Below the pieces are notes generated by a model. It saw only the letters and a list, made by a program, of their open reading frames with translations. It was not told the origin of the DNA and searched no databases. Below are positions 43,433-51,445 of a stretch of 64,000 nt of DNA, piece by piece. The stretch is from an uncultured Clostridia bacterium. GTDB lineage: Bacteria; Bacillota; Clostridia; Oscillospirales; Ruminococcaceae. The translations under genes and the position numbers were made by a program. Numbering within the stretch: position 1 is the stretch's first letter; each line of letters opens with the position of its first letter. The stretch lies in contig CANRLN010000003.1 in the NCBI GenBank assembly GCA_947631445.1, positions 1 through 64,000 of the forward strand, written 5' to 3'.

Positions 43433-44071
43433 TTGAAAAAAGGAAGTTTATTTGTGGTTTCTGCCCCAAGCGGCTGCGGAAAAGGTACAATACTTGGTGA
43501 AGTATTTAAAGAAAACAACGCTTACTATTCCGTATCCTGCACCACCCGTTCCCCTCGTGAGGGCGAAAAAGACGGGGTTCACTACCACTTTATAACCAAA
43601 GAAACCTTTAAAGACCTTATCAGCGATGACGGTTTTCTTGAATATGCACAATATTCAGATAATTTTTACGGTACACCCAAAGCCCCTGTTGTTGAAAAAC
43701 TTTCGCAGGGAATTGATGTTATACTTGAAATTGAACCGCAAGGTGCTTTTCAGGTTAAAAAAAGCTGCGACTTTGCAAATTTAATTTTTATTCTTCCACC
43801 GTCAGTTGGCGAACTTAAACGCCGTCTTAACAAACGTGGCACGGAAAAACAAGAGGTTATTCAGAAACGTGTGGACGCTGCCGCAAAGGAAATTGAAGCA
43901 AGCGTTGATTATGACTTTGTTATAATGAATGACGACCTCGACCCCGCAATTGCCGATTTTAAAAGCATTATTGAATATGTAAAATCCGGAAATGCAAAAG
44001 AAAACAGTAAATTCTCACCTAAAAATGAAAATATTAAACAAATGATTAAAGGAGTGCTTGAAAATGCTTAG
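43433..44071 (+). CDS. gmk: Guanylate kinase
   Basis: A 212-residue enzyme that phosphorylates GMP to GDP. P-loop VVSAPSGCGKGT (about 8-19), GMP-binding SCTTRSPREGEKDGVHYHF (about 36-54), and the lid RLNKRGTE. The start is TTG (43433) with AGGAG overlapping the remA stop. The end overlaps rpoZ by 8 bp. Confidence 0.96.
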   Translation: MKKGSLFVVSAPSGCGKGTILGEVFKENNAYYSVSCTTRSPREGEKDGVHYHFITKETFKDLISDDGFLEYAQYSDNFYGTPKAPVVEKLSQGIDVILEIEPQGAFQVKKSCDFANLIFILPPSVGELKRRLNKRGTEKQEVIQKRVDAAAKEIEASVDYDFVIMNDDLDPAIADFKSIIEYVKSGNAKENSKFSPKNENIKQMIKGVLENA

Positions 44072-44267
44072 ACCATCAGCCAACCAAATTTTAAAGAACA
44101 ATGAAAGTTATTATTCCCTTGTTATTGCCGTTGCAAAACGTGCAAGAGAAATCACCGACGAGGCTTATGAAAAAAAGATAATTCTTGACGAAAAACCGGT
44201 TAAAACCGCCGTTGAGGAAATTTTCAACAACGAATACCGCCTTGTTGAAGACCCAAGACTTAAATAA
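44064..44267 (+). CDS. rpoZ: RNA polymerase omega subunit
   Basis: A 67-residue omega subunit, which helps assemble RNA polymerase. MLRPSANQIL, SYYSLVIAVAKRAREI and KPVKTAVEEI are typical. The ATG at 44064 has AAAGGAG upstream and overlaps the gmk end. In B. subtilis coaBC follows; here priA starts after 2 bp. Confidence 0.92.
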   Translation: MLRPSANQILKNNESYYSLVIAVAKRAREITDEAYEKKIILDEKPVKTAVEEIFNNEYRLVEDPRLK

Positions 44268-44269
44268 AC

Positions 44270-46732
44270 ATGAATTTTCTTGCTCAGGTTTTTGTAAACA
44301 ATACTATAATAAGCTTTGATATGCCCTTTAGCTATACTTTCCCAATAGGCTTTGACAGCACAGACGAAAACCTATGCAGAGAGCAGATTGGCAAGCGGGT
44401 TATAGTGCCATTTGGCAGAGGTAACAAAACTTCGGTTGGGGTTGTTGAAAATATAATCCCCGCCGACCAGATTAAAAACAGCATAAACATAAAAAGCATA
44501 TTAAGTTTTTTTGACGAAAAAAGACTTGTTAATAAAGAACTTTGGGAACTTGCACATTGGATAGCTGATACCACAATTTGTACTTTTTACACTGCTTTTA
44601 AAGCTATGTTGCCTCCGGGGCTTGCCCCCGTTCTGCAAAAAAATTATATGCTTGGCTCGACTATTGAAGAAGAAAAGCTTACCGACAGAGAAAAAGAGGT
44701 TGTTGGACAGGCTTTAAAACTTCCCAGAACGGGAGATGTTACAAAGTTTTTTGCACAAATGACCTCGCCGAGCGAAAAAAAAATTCTTTCTTCGCTTATC
44801 GAAAAAGGAGCGGTTGAAACATGGGACAGCATAAAAAGGCATACCGCCGACAGTAGTTGTACCCTTGTTTGCCTTTCTGAAAGCTATTTAAACGGCGAAT
44901 ATGAAAAAAGACTTACCGAAAAACAACAACTTGTTGAAAACCTGCTTGAAGAACTGGAGTCTGCCGAAATCAACGAAATCTGCTATATGACAGGGGTTAC
45001 TCTTACCATAATAAAACGAATGATAGACAACGGAATCTTGACGGCAACCCAAACCGAAAACTTAAGACGTGTGGAAATGTCGCAAAAGTGTATAAGTGCA
45101 AGCGATATTATTTTAAATGATAGCCAACAGGAAGTGTTTGAGGGAATACAAGAACTTATAAAACAGAGCAGACCTTGCGGAGCATTGCTCCACGGAGTGA
45201 CAGGAAGTGGAAAAACTGCTGTGTTTATAAAACTTATAGATTTTGTTTTAAAAAATAACAAAACGGCATTGTTGCTTATTCCTGAAATTTCGCTTACCCC
45301 GCAGACAATCGAAAGATTTTCCAAAATTTTTGGAGAAAATATAGCGGTTGTTCATTCGGCTCTCTCCTGCGGGCAAAGGCTGGACGAATATAAACGCATT
45401 AAACGTGGGCAGGCAAAATTGGTTATCGGCACAAGAAGTGCTGTTTTTGCACCGCTTGAAAACATCGGCATTATAATTATTGACGAGGAGGGCGAAAGCT
45501 CTTATAAATCCCAAACCGCTCCCAAATATGACGCAAGGGACGTGGCAATAAAAAGATGCGGTTTTCATTCCTGCCCACTACTTATGGCAAGTGCGACCCC
45601 CTCAATCGAAAGCTACTACTATGCACAAAACGGCAGATACAAGCTTTTTGAACTTCCGGAGCGTTATTCTCAAAACAACCTGCCCCAAACCGAAATAATA
45701 GATATGAATGATGTTGAAACTGATGAGAGCAAGCTTTTTTCCATGCCACTTGTTGAAAGATTAAAATATAATCTTGAAAATGGTCAGCAGTCTATACTGC
45801 TTTTAAACCGCCGTGGTTTTCATACCTATATAAGTTGCAAAAACTGCAAAAAACCTGTGGAATGTCCCAACTGCTCACTTCCGCTTACATTTCATGTTAA
45901 AAACAATCGCCTTATGTGTCACTATTGCGGATATAGCCAAAGTAACAACTCAAGATGTCCGGAATGTGGCAAGGCAAGCCTTTTTACAAGCGGTATCGGA
46001 ACGCAGAAGGTCGAAAAGGCACTGAGTAAACTCCTGCCAACCGCAAGGCTACTGAGAATGGACGCCGATACGGTAACCTCAAGACTTTCTTATGAAAAAA
46101 ATTTCAAGGCTTTTGCCAACAAAGAATATGATATAATGCTGGGAACTCAAATGATTGCAAAGGGACTTGATTTTCCAAATGTCACCTGCGTTGGAGTGGT
46201 AAGTATTGACAAAACACTTTATATGGGTGATTTTAAAAGCTATGAACGCACCTTTTCTTTGCTGACACAGGTTATAGGCAGAGGCGGAAGAGCCGACAAA
46301 GAGGCAGTAGCATTTATACAGACCTTTTCCCCCGACAACTATGTTATCGAAATTGCCGCCGACCAAAATTACAATGAATTTTACGAGCAGGAAATTGAAA
46401 CAAGAAAAATGCTTATATACCCGCCGTTTTGTGATATAGTTGAGATTGTTTTTTCTTCTCCGATGGAAAGTCAGGTTATAACAGCAGGCAAAACCTTTGC
46501 AAAACTTATCGGTGATTATATCCGAACACATGAATTTAAAGTTCCCTTAAGGGCTTTAGGACCGTGCGAATGTAATCCGCCAAGGCTAAACCGAAAATAT
46601 AGGCATAGAATAATTCTTAAAACCAAGAATAATGATATTGTAAGAAATATGCTGAGGGAGCTTGTTACAACTGCCTCAAAGCAAAAAGAATTTAGCAAAT
46701 GCTCAATAAATATCAGCATAAATAGCGAATAA
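44270..46732 (+). CDS. priA: Primosomal protein N' (PriA helicase)
   Basis: An 820-residue replication-restart helicase. The N-terminal DNA-binding domain (about 1-110) is followed by a winged-helix region, helicase Walker [11 protein letters not shown] (about 308), Walker B IIIDEEGESSYKS (the family usually has DEEHD/E), and the zinc-binding Cys pairs CKNCKKPVECPNC and CHYCGYSQ...CPECG (about 525-570), then QMIAKGLDFPNV and QVIGRGGRAD. No RBS of strength precedes it, so it depends on coupling to rpoZ. Confidence 0.95.
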   Translation: MNFLAQVFVNNTIISFDMPFSYTFPIGFDSTDENLCREQIGKRVIVPFGRGNKTSVGVVENIIPADQIKNSINIKSILSFFDEKRLVNKELWELAHWIADTTICTFYTAFKAMLPPGLAPVLQKNYMLGSTIEEEKLTDREKEVVGQALKLPRTGDVTKFFAQMTSPSEKKILSSLIEKGAVETWDSIKRHTADSSCTLVCLSESYLNGEYEKRLTEKQQLVENLLEELESAEINEICYMTGVTLTIIKRMIDNGILTATQTENLRRVEMSQKCISASDIILNDSQQEVFEGIQELIKQSRPCGALLHGVTGSGKTAVFIKLIDFVLKNNKTALLLIPEISLTPQTIERFSKIFGENIAVVHSALSCGQRLDEYKRIKRGQAKLVIGTRSAVFAPLENIGIIIIDEEGESSYKSQTAPKYDARDVAIKRCGFHSCPLLMASATPSIESYYYAQNGRYKLFELPERYSQNNLPQTEIIDMNDVETDESKLFSMPLVERLKYNLENGQQSILLLNRRGFHTYISCKNCKKPVECPNCSLPLTFHVKNNRLMCHYCGYSQSNNSRCPECGKASLFTSGIGTQKVEKALSKLLPTARLLRMDADTVTSRLSYEKNFKAFANKEYDIMLGTQMIAKGLDFPNVTCVGVVSIDKTLYMGDFKSYERTFSLLTQVIGRGGRADKEAVAFIQTFSPDNYVIEIAADQNYNEFYEQEIETRKMLIYPPFCDIVEIVFSSPMESQVITAGKTFAKLIGDYIRTHEFKVPLRALGPCECNPPRLNRKYRHRIILKTKNNDIVRNMLRELVTTASKQKEFSKCSINISINSE

Positions 46733-46766
46733 ATTATATAATTATAAAAGTAAAGGAGAACCAAAA

Positions 46767-47215
46767 ATGGCACTTAGAAAAATTGTAATCGAGGGTGACG
46801 ATATACTGAACACCCCCTGCAAAAAGGTTGAAAAGTTTGACAGTCGTCTTGCAACCTTGCTTGACGATATGATTGAAACCCTTAAGGACTTGCCGCTCCA
46901 CAGGTGGCACAGCTTAAAAGAGCTGTTGTAATTATTATTGATGACAAGGTTTACGAACTTATTAATCCCGAAATCACATGGGAAAGTGATGAAAAACAGC
47001 GTGTTGTTGAAGGCTGTCTTTCCTGCCCAAACAAATGGGGAATGGTAACAAGACCCATGAAGGTTAAATTCAAGGCACAGAACCGTAAAGGCGAATGGTA
47101 CGAAATGCAGGCTGAAGAACTTTTTGCACAATGCGTCTGCCACGAACTTGCCCACCTTGAAGGACATCTCTTTACTGAAGTTGTTGAAGAATATGTTCAG
47201 GTTGAAGATAATTAA
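46767..47215 (+). pseudogene. def: Peptide deformylase, interrupted by a frameshift
   Basis: Deformylase removes the formyl group from nascent proteins. The first frame begins at ATG 46767 (AAAGGAG upstream), MALRKIVIEGDDILNT, and ends at a stop at 46929-46931 after 54 codons. The second frame continues the protein from GLAAPQVAQLKRAVV (about 46887) to 47215. The junction lies at AAGGAC (46885-46889): the residues that should read ...ADGVG before LAAPQ are missing. A deletion of about 16 bp between two GGAC-type repeats would explain it. Motif 2 EGCLSCP and motif 3 HELAHLEGHLF (catalytic HExxH) are intact but out of frame. It is a real loss or a sequencing or assembly error; fmt follows 32 bp downstream. 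Confidence 0.85.
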
Positions 47216-47247
47216 TAATTAAAATAAACCAAAGAAAGGATAAACTT

Positions 47248-48189
47248 ATGAAAATAGTTTTTATGGGAACTCCCGACTTTGCCGTTACCACCCTGCAAAA
47301 GCTTTACGACAGCCCCGAACATGAGGTATCAGCTGTATTTACACAAACCGACAAGCCACGAGGACGTGGAAACAAATTTATGCCAACCCCCGTGAAAAAA
47401 CTTGCGACCCAACATGATACACCAGTTTACCAGCCACAGAGCCTTAAAAAACAGATTGATGAATATCTGCCAATTTTACAAGAATTAAACCCAGATTGTA
47501 TTGTGGTTGCCGCTTATGGAAAACTTCTTCCAAAAGAGGTTCTTGAACTTCCCAAATATGGCTGTGTTAATGTTCATGGCTCAATTCTTCCGGAATACCG
47601 TGGAGCTGCTCCAATTCAAAGAGCGGTACTGGACGGCAAAAAGAAAACGGGCGTTACAACCATGCTTATGGGCGAGCAGATGGACGCAGGCGATATTCTG
47701 CTTGTATCCGAAACAGAAATAGGCGAAAACGAAACATCTGCGGAACTTTTCGACCGCCTTGCTGTTATGGGGGCGGATTTGCTTGTACAAACACTTCAAA
47801 AACTTGAAAAAGGCGAAATTACACCCATTCCACAGGACGAAAACAAGGTCACTTTTGCACAGATGATAACAAAGGATATGGCAAAGATTGATTTTAATCA
47901 ATCTGCCCAGCAGGTTCACAGATTGATTTGCGGGCTTTCGGATTCGCCTTGTGCATTGACCTTTTTAAATGGCAAACGTCTTAAAATATATCATTCAAAA
48001 GTAGTAAATAATAATTGCAATAATTATAAAGCGGGCGAAATTGTAGATGACAAAAAATTTATAGTAGCCTGCGGTGAGGGTGAAATTGAATTTACAGAAA
48101 TTCAGCTTGAGGGTTCAAAACGCCTTGCCACAAACGACTTTTTAAGAGGTCATTCAATCTCCAAAGGGGATATTTTAAAAGATATTTAG
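47248..48189 (+). CDS. fmt: Methionyl-tRNA formyltransferase
   Basis: A 313-residue enzyme that formylates initiator Met-tRNA using 10-formyl-THF. MKIVFMGTPDFAV, NVHGSILPEYRGAAPIQRA (active-site Asn/His, about 106-124) and MDAGDIL with the C-terminal OB-fold tRNA-binding domain (about 205-313). RBS AGAAAGGA. It normally works as a pair with def, which is damaged here. Confidence 0.96.
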   Translation: MKIVFMGTPDFAVTTLQKLYDSPEHEVSAVFTQTDKPRGRGNKFMPTPVKKLATQHDTPVYQPQSLKKQIDEYLPILQELNPDCIVVAAYGKLLPKEVLELPKYGCVNVHGSILPEYRGAAPIQRAVLDGKKKTGVTTMLMGEQMDAGDILLVSETEIGENETSAELFDRLAVMGADLLVQTLQKLEKGEITPIPQDENKVTFAQMITKDMAKIDFNQSAQQVHRLICGLSDSPCALTFLNGKRLKIYHSKVVNNNCNNYKAGEIVDDKKFIVACGEGEIEFTEIQLEGSKRLATNDFLRGHSISKGDILKDI

Positions 48190-48232
48190 AAAGATATTTT
48201 AGTATATATAAAATTAATCAGAAAGGATAAAT

Positions 48233-49546
48233 ATGACTGCCAGACAATTAGTTTTCAAAACTCTTGTAAAGATGGATAAGCAAGGTTCATATTCAAACAT
48301 ACTGCTGGACAAAGGTCTTGAAAAATCACAGCTTGAACCAAGGGATAAAGCTTTTGCAACATCGCTTTTTTATGGGGTTTTGGAAAGAAAAATCACACTT
48401 GACTATATAATTTCACACTACTGCACCCAAGGTTTGGGGCAAACCTCCGTTGAGGTAAAAACAGCCCTTAGAATGGGAATATATCAACTTATGTTTATGG
48501 GCGGAGTTTCGGATTTTGCGGCGGTGGACGAATGCGTTAAACTGCTTAAAGCCACCAAATTTGAAAAGGCAACAGGCTTTGTAAACGCTGTTCTTCGCCA
48601 GTTTATCCGTGACGAAAAAAAACTACTGCCAAACAAAAAGGGTGAAATTCCTGAATATGCACTATATTCCGCTCCCACATGGCTTATTGAAAAATGGTCG
48701 AAAGAATATTCCAAACAAATGGCAATAAATGTTTTAAAAGACAGCCTTAAAAAACCGCCGGTTACCCTTAAGGTGAATAATTTAAAAGCAACTGCCCAAA
48801 CTGTTATTGAACGTCTTGCACAAGAGGGAATTGAATGTGAAGATTTATCAAACCGATTTCCGAAACTTGGCGGTGTGCTAAAACTGATTTCTTCCAGTGC
48901 CGACAACACACAGGCCTTTGCTGACGGACTTTTTCATGTTCAGGATATTTCTTGTATGCTTGCCTGCCTTGCCCTTGAGGTTGGCGAAAATCAAAAAATT
49001 CTTGATATGTGTGCCGCCCCAGGAGGAAAAACATTTACCCTTGCAGAGCTTTGCAATTGCAAAAGCGAAATTCTTTCCTGCGACCTACACCAGAAAAGGG
49101 TTAATCTTATAAAAAATGGCGTGTCAAGACTGGGACTTGGCAATGTAAAATGTATGCAGAACGATGCAAAGGAATATAACGAAAGATTTTTTGGGGCAGA
49201 CAGAATACTTTGCGATGTTCCCTGTTCGGGGCTTGGCGTTATCCGAAGAAAGCCCGAAATTAAGTATAAATCTTTGGAAGATTTTGCAAGACTGCCACAA
49301 ATTCAGTATGACATACTTTCTTCATGCAGTAAATATTTAAAAATAGGCGGTATACTTGTATATTCTACCTGCACCTTATCCAAAGCGGAAAATGAAAAGG
49401 TAATAGAAACATTTTTGCAGAACAATGATAATTTTGCCCCCGCTCCGATTGAATTTTTTGAGGGAAATCCCTCAAAGGTTACAATCTTTCCGACTGATTT
49501 CGGCTCGGACGGATTTTTCATTGCAAAGCTTACAAGAATAAGGTGA
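48233..49546 (+). CDS. rsmB: 16S rRNA (cytosine-967-C5)-methyltransferase RsmB
   Basis: A 437-residue two-domain protein: an N-terminal NusB-like RNA-binding domain (MTARQLVFKTLVKMD, about 1-140) and a C-terminal SAM methyltransferase (about 160-437) with MCAAPGGKTFTLAEL (motif I), CDVPCSGLGVIRRKPEI (catalytic Cys) and YSTCTLSKAENE. RBS AGAAAGGA. It is 5 bp from rlmN. Confidence 0.95.
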   Translation: MTARQLVFKTLVKMDKQGSYSNILLDKGLEKSQLEPRDKAFATSLFYGVLERKITLDYIISHYCTQGLGQTSVEVKTALRMGIYQLMFMGGVSDFAAVDECVKLLKATKFEKATGFVNAVLRQFIRDEKKLLPNKKGEIPEYALYSAPTWLIEKWSKEYSKQMAINVLKDSLKKPPVTLKVNNLKATAQTVIERLAQEGIECEDLSNRFPKLGGVLKLISSSADNTQAFADGLFHVQDISCMLACLALEVGENQKILDMCAAPGGKTFTLAELCNCKSEILSCDLHQKRVNLIKNGVSRLGLGNVKCMQNDAKEYNERFFGADRILCDVPCSGLGVIRRKPEIKYKSLEDFARLPQIQYDILSSCSKYLKIGGILVYSTCTLSKAENEKVIETFLQNNDNFAPAPIEFFEGNPSKVTIFPTDFGSDGFFIAKLTRIR

Positions 49547-49550
49547 TAAC

Positions 49551-50579
49551 ATGGAAAAAACAGATATCTTAAGCCTTAATTTAAAACAGCTTCAGCAAGA
49601 GCTGACAAATTTAGGACAGCAAAAATTCCGTGCAAAACAGATTTATTCATGGTTGCATATAAAAAACGTAAACGATTTTGAACAGATGACCGATATTTCC
49701 AAAAGTCTTATTGCAATCTTAAAAGAGCATTTCTGCATAAACTCAGTAAAGGCTGTGAAAAAACTGCAAAGCCGGCAGGACAACACAATAAAATATCTTT
49801 ATGAACTGAACGATGGCAACCATGTTGAAACGGTTCTTATGGAATATAACCATGCAAACAGCATTTGTGTTTCCACACAGGTTGGATGCAAAATGGGTTG
49901 CAGGTTTTGTGCATCAACAATAGCAGGTTTTAAACGCAACCTGACCGCTGGAGAAATTCTCTCGCAAATTTATATGGCGGAAAAAGAAAGCGGAAAAAAG
50001 GTTGGAAGCATTGTACTTATGGGAATTGGCGAACCGCTGGACAACTTTGATAATGTGGTTAAATTTTTAGAACTTATTAGCGACCAAAACGGACATAATA
50101 TAAGCCAGCGTCACATTTCAGTTTCCACCTGTGGGGTCGTTCCCAATATAAAAAAATTAGAACAACTTAAACTTGGAATTACATTATCTATTTCACTACA
50201 CGCAACAACCAATAAAAACCGAAGTGAAATAATGCCGGTGAACAACAAATATAATATAGAAGAACTTATAAGTGCCTGTAAGGATTATTTTGAAACAACA
50301 AAACGACGTATATCTTTTGAATACTCACTTATCGACGGGGTAAACGACAGCATTGAAGATATAATGCGTCTTAAAAAATTACTCGGTGGTATGGTTCATC
50401 ATATAAACATAATACCTATCAACAGCATCAAAGAAAGAAACTTTAAATCGACAAGAGAACACGCCTGCAAATTCTGTGAAACTGCAAAAAAGCACGGACT
50501 TAACGCTACCGTAAGACGGACGCTCGGGGCGGATATAGATGCCGCTTGCGGACAGCTCAGGCGAGAGTATGAAATATAA
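49551..50579 (+). CDS. rlmN: 23S rRNA/tRNA adenine-C2 methyltransferase RlmN
   Basis: A 342-residue radical-SAM enzyme that methylates A2503 of 23S rRNA and A37 of tRNA. The cluster motif is GCKMGCRFCAST (CxxxCxxC, about 114), with GIGEPLDNFDNV, SVSTCGVVPNI and the late catalytic cysteine near AACGQLRREY. Its end lies just upstream of the prpC RBS. Confidence 0.96.
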   Translation: MEKTDILSLNLKQLQQELTNLGQQKFRAKQIYSWLHIKNVNDFEQMTDISKSLIAILKEHFCINSVKAVKKLQSRQDNTIKYLYELNDGNHVETVLMEYNHANSICVSTQVGCKMGCRFCASTIAGFKRNLTAGEILSQIYMAEKESGKKVGSIVLMGIGEPLDNFDNVVKFLELISDQNGHNISQRHISVSTCGVVPNIKKLEQLKLGITLSISLHATTNKNRSEIMPVNNKYNIEELISACKDYFETTKRRISFEYSLIDGVNDSIEDIMRLKKLLGGMVHHINIIPINSIKERNFKSTREHACKFCETAKKHGLNATVRRTLGADIDAACGQLRREYEI

Positions 50580-50604
50580 AGACAAGAAAGGGTCGGTGAT
50601 TTTA

Positions 50605-51342
50605 TTGAACACATCAGCAGCAACGGATATAGGAACACGAGAACAAAATCAAGACAGCTACAGAATAAAAACACTTGACGACAAACACGCATTTTTAATT
50701 GTATGTGACGGAATGGGCGGAGAAAACGCAGGCGAAATTGCTTCTGCCTTAACCGCCGATGAGGTCACCTCAAGGGTGGTAAACAACTTTTCCCCCGAAC
50801 TTGGAACAATTGCCATAAAAAACCTGCTCACCCTTGCCGTCACCTCCTCCAACACTCTTGTGCATAGCAAAAGTGTTACCGAAGATGGCTATAAGGGAAT
50901 GGGAACAACCTGCGTTGCAGTATTGGTTCAGGAGCATATAGCACATATAGTAAACGTGGGCGACTCAAGAGCCTATATTATTGACGAGGACGGCTATACA
51001 ATTTCTCAGATAACCCACGACCACACCTATGTTGAACAGCTTCTTCAAAATGGTGAAATTTCCAGAGAAGACAAATCATACAAGGAACTTGGAAACTATA
51101 TCACCAAAGCAATCGGAGTTGAACCCGAAATTGATGTTGATTATTTTGAGGAAGAACTAACCAAAGGAAGCATTATCCTACTTTGTTCGGACGGACTTAC
51201 CGGAGTGTGTTCGGACATGGAAATTCTTGATATTATAAATCAAAACAAGGAAAATTTGCAAACCGCAGCTGACAGTCTTATAAAACGAGCAATCGAAAAC
51301 GGCGGAAAGGATAATGTCACCGCAGCACTTGCTCTTATATAA
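50605..51342 (+). CDS. prpC: PP2C-type Ser/Thr protein phosphatase (PrpC/Stp)
   Basis: A 245-residue metal-dependent phosphatase, antagonist of PrkC. Metal-binding DGMGG (about 37), NVGDSRAYII (about 118), CSDGLTGVC (about 195) and GGKDNVTAAL. I prefer the TTG start at 50605 with GGTGAT four bases upstream, which gives MNTSAATDIGTREQNQDS, the usual family start; an ATG at 50569 overlapping rlmN by 11 bp is the alternative. prkC follows 103 bp downstream. Confidence 0.9.
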   Translation: MNTSAATDIGTREQNQDSYRIKTLDDKHAFLIVCDGMGGENAGEIASALTADEVTSRVVNNFSPELGTIAIKNLLTLAVTSSNTLVHSKSVTEDGYKGMGTTCVAVLVQEHIAHIVNVGDSRAYIIDEDGYTISQITHDHTYVEQLLQNGEISREDKSYKELGNYITKAIGVEPEIDVDYFEEELTKGSIILLCSDGLTGVCSDMEILDIINQNKENLQTAADSLIKRAIENGGKDNVTAALALI

Positions 51343-51445
51343 AAAAAACAATTCCTCCCTTTACAACAACCTATTTTTTCTATGTAACAGGCGGATTGAA
51401 ACAATTATAAAAATATAAAAACAAATGAAAGGATTGAAAGAATTT

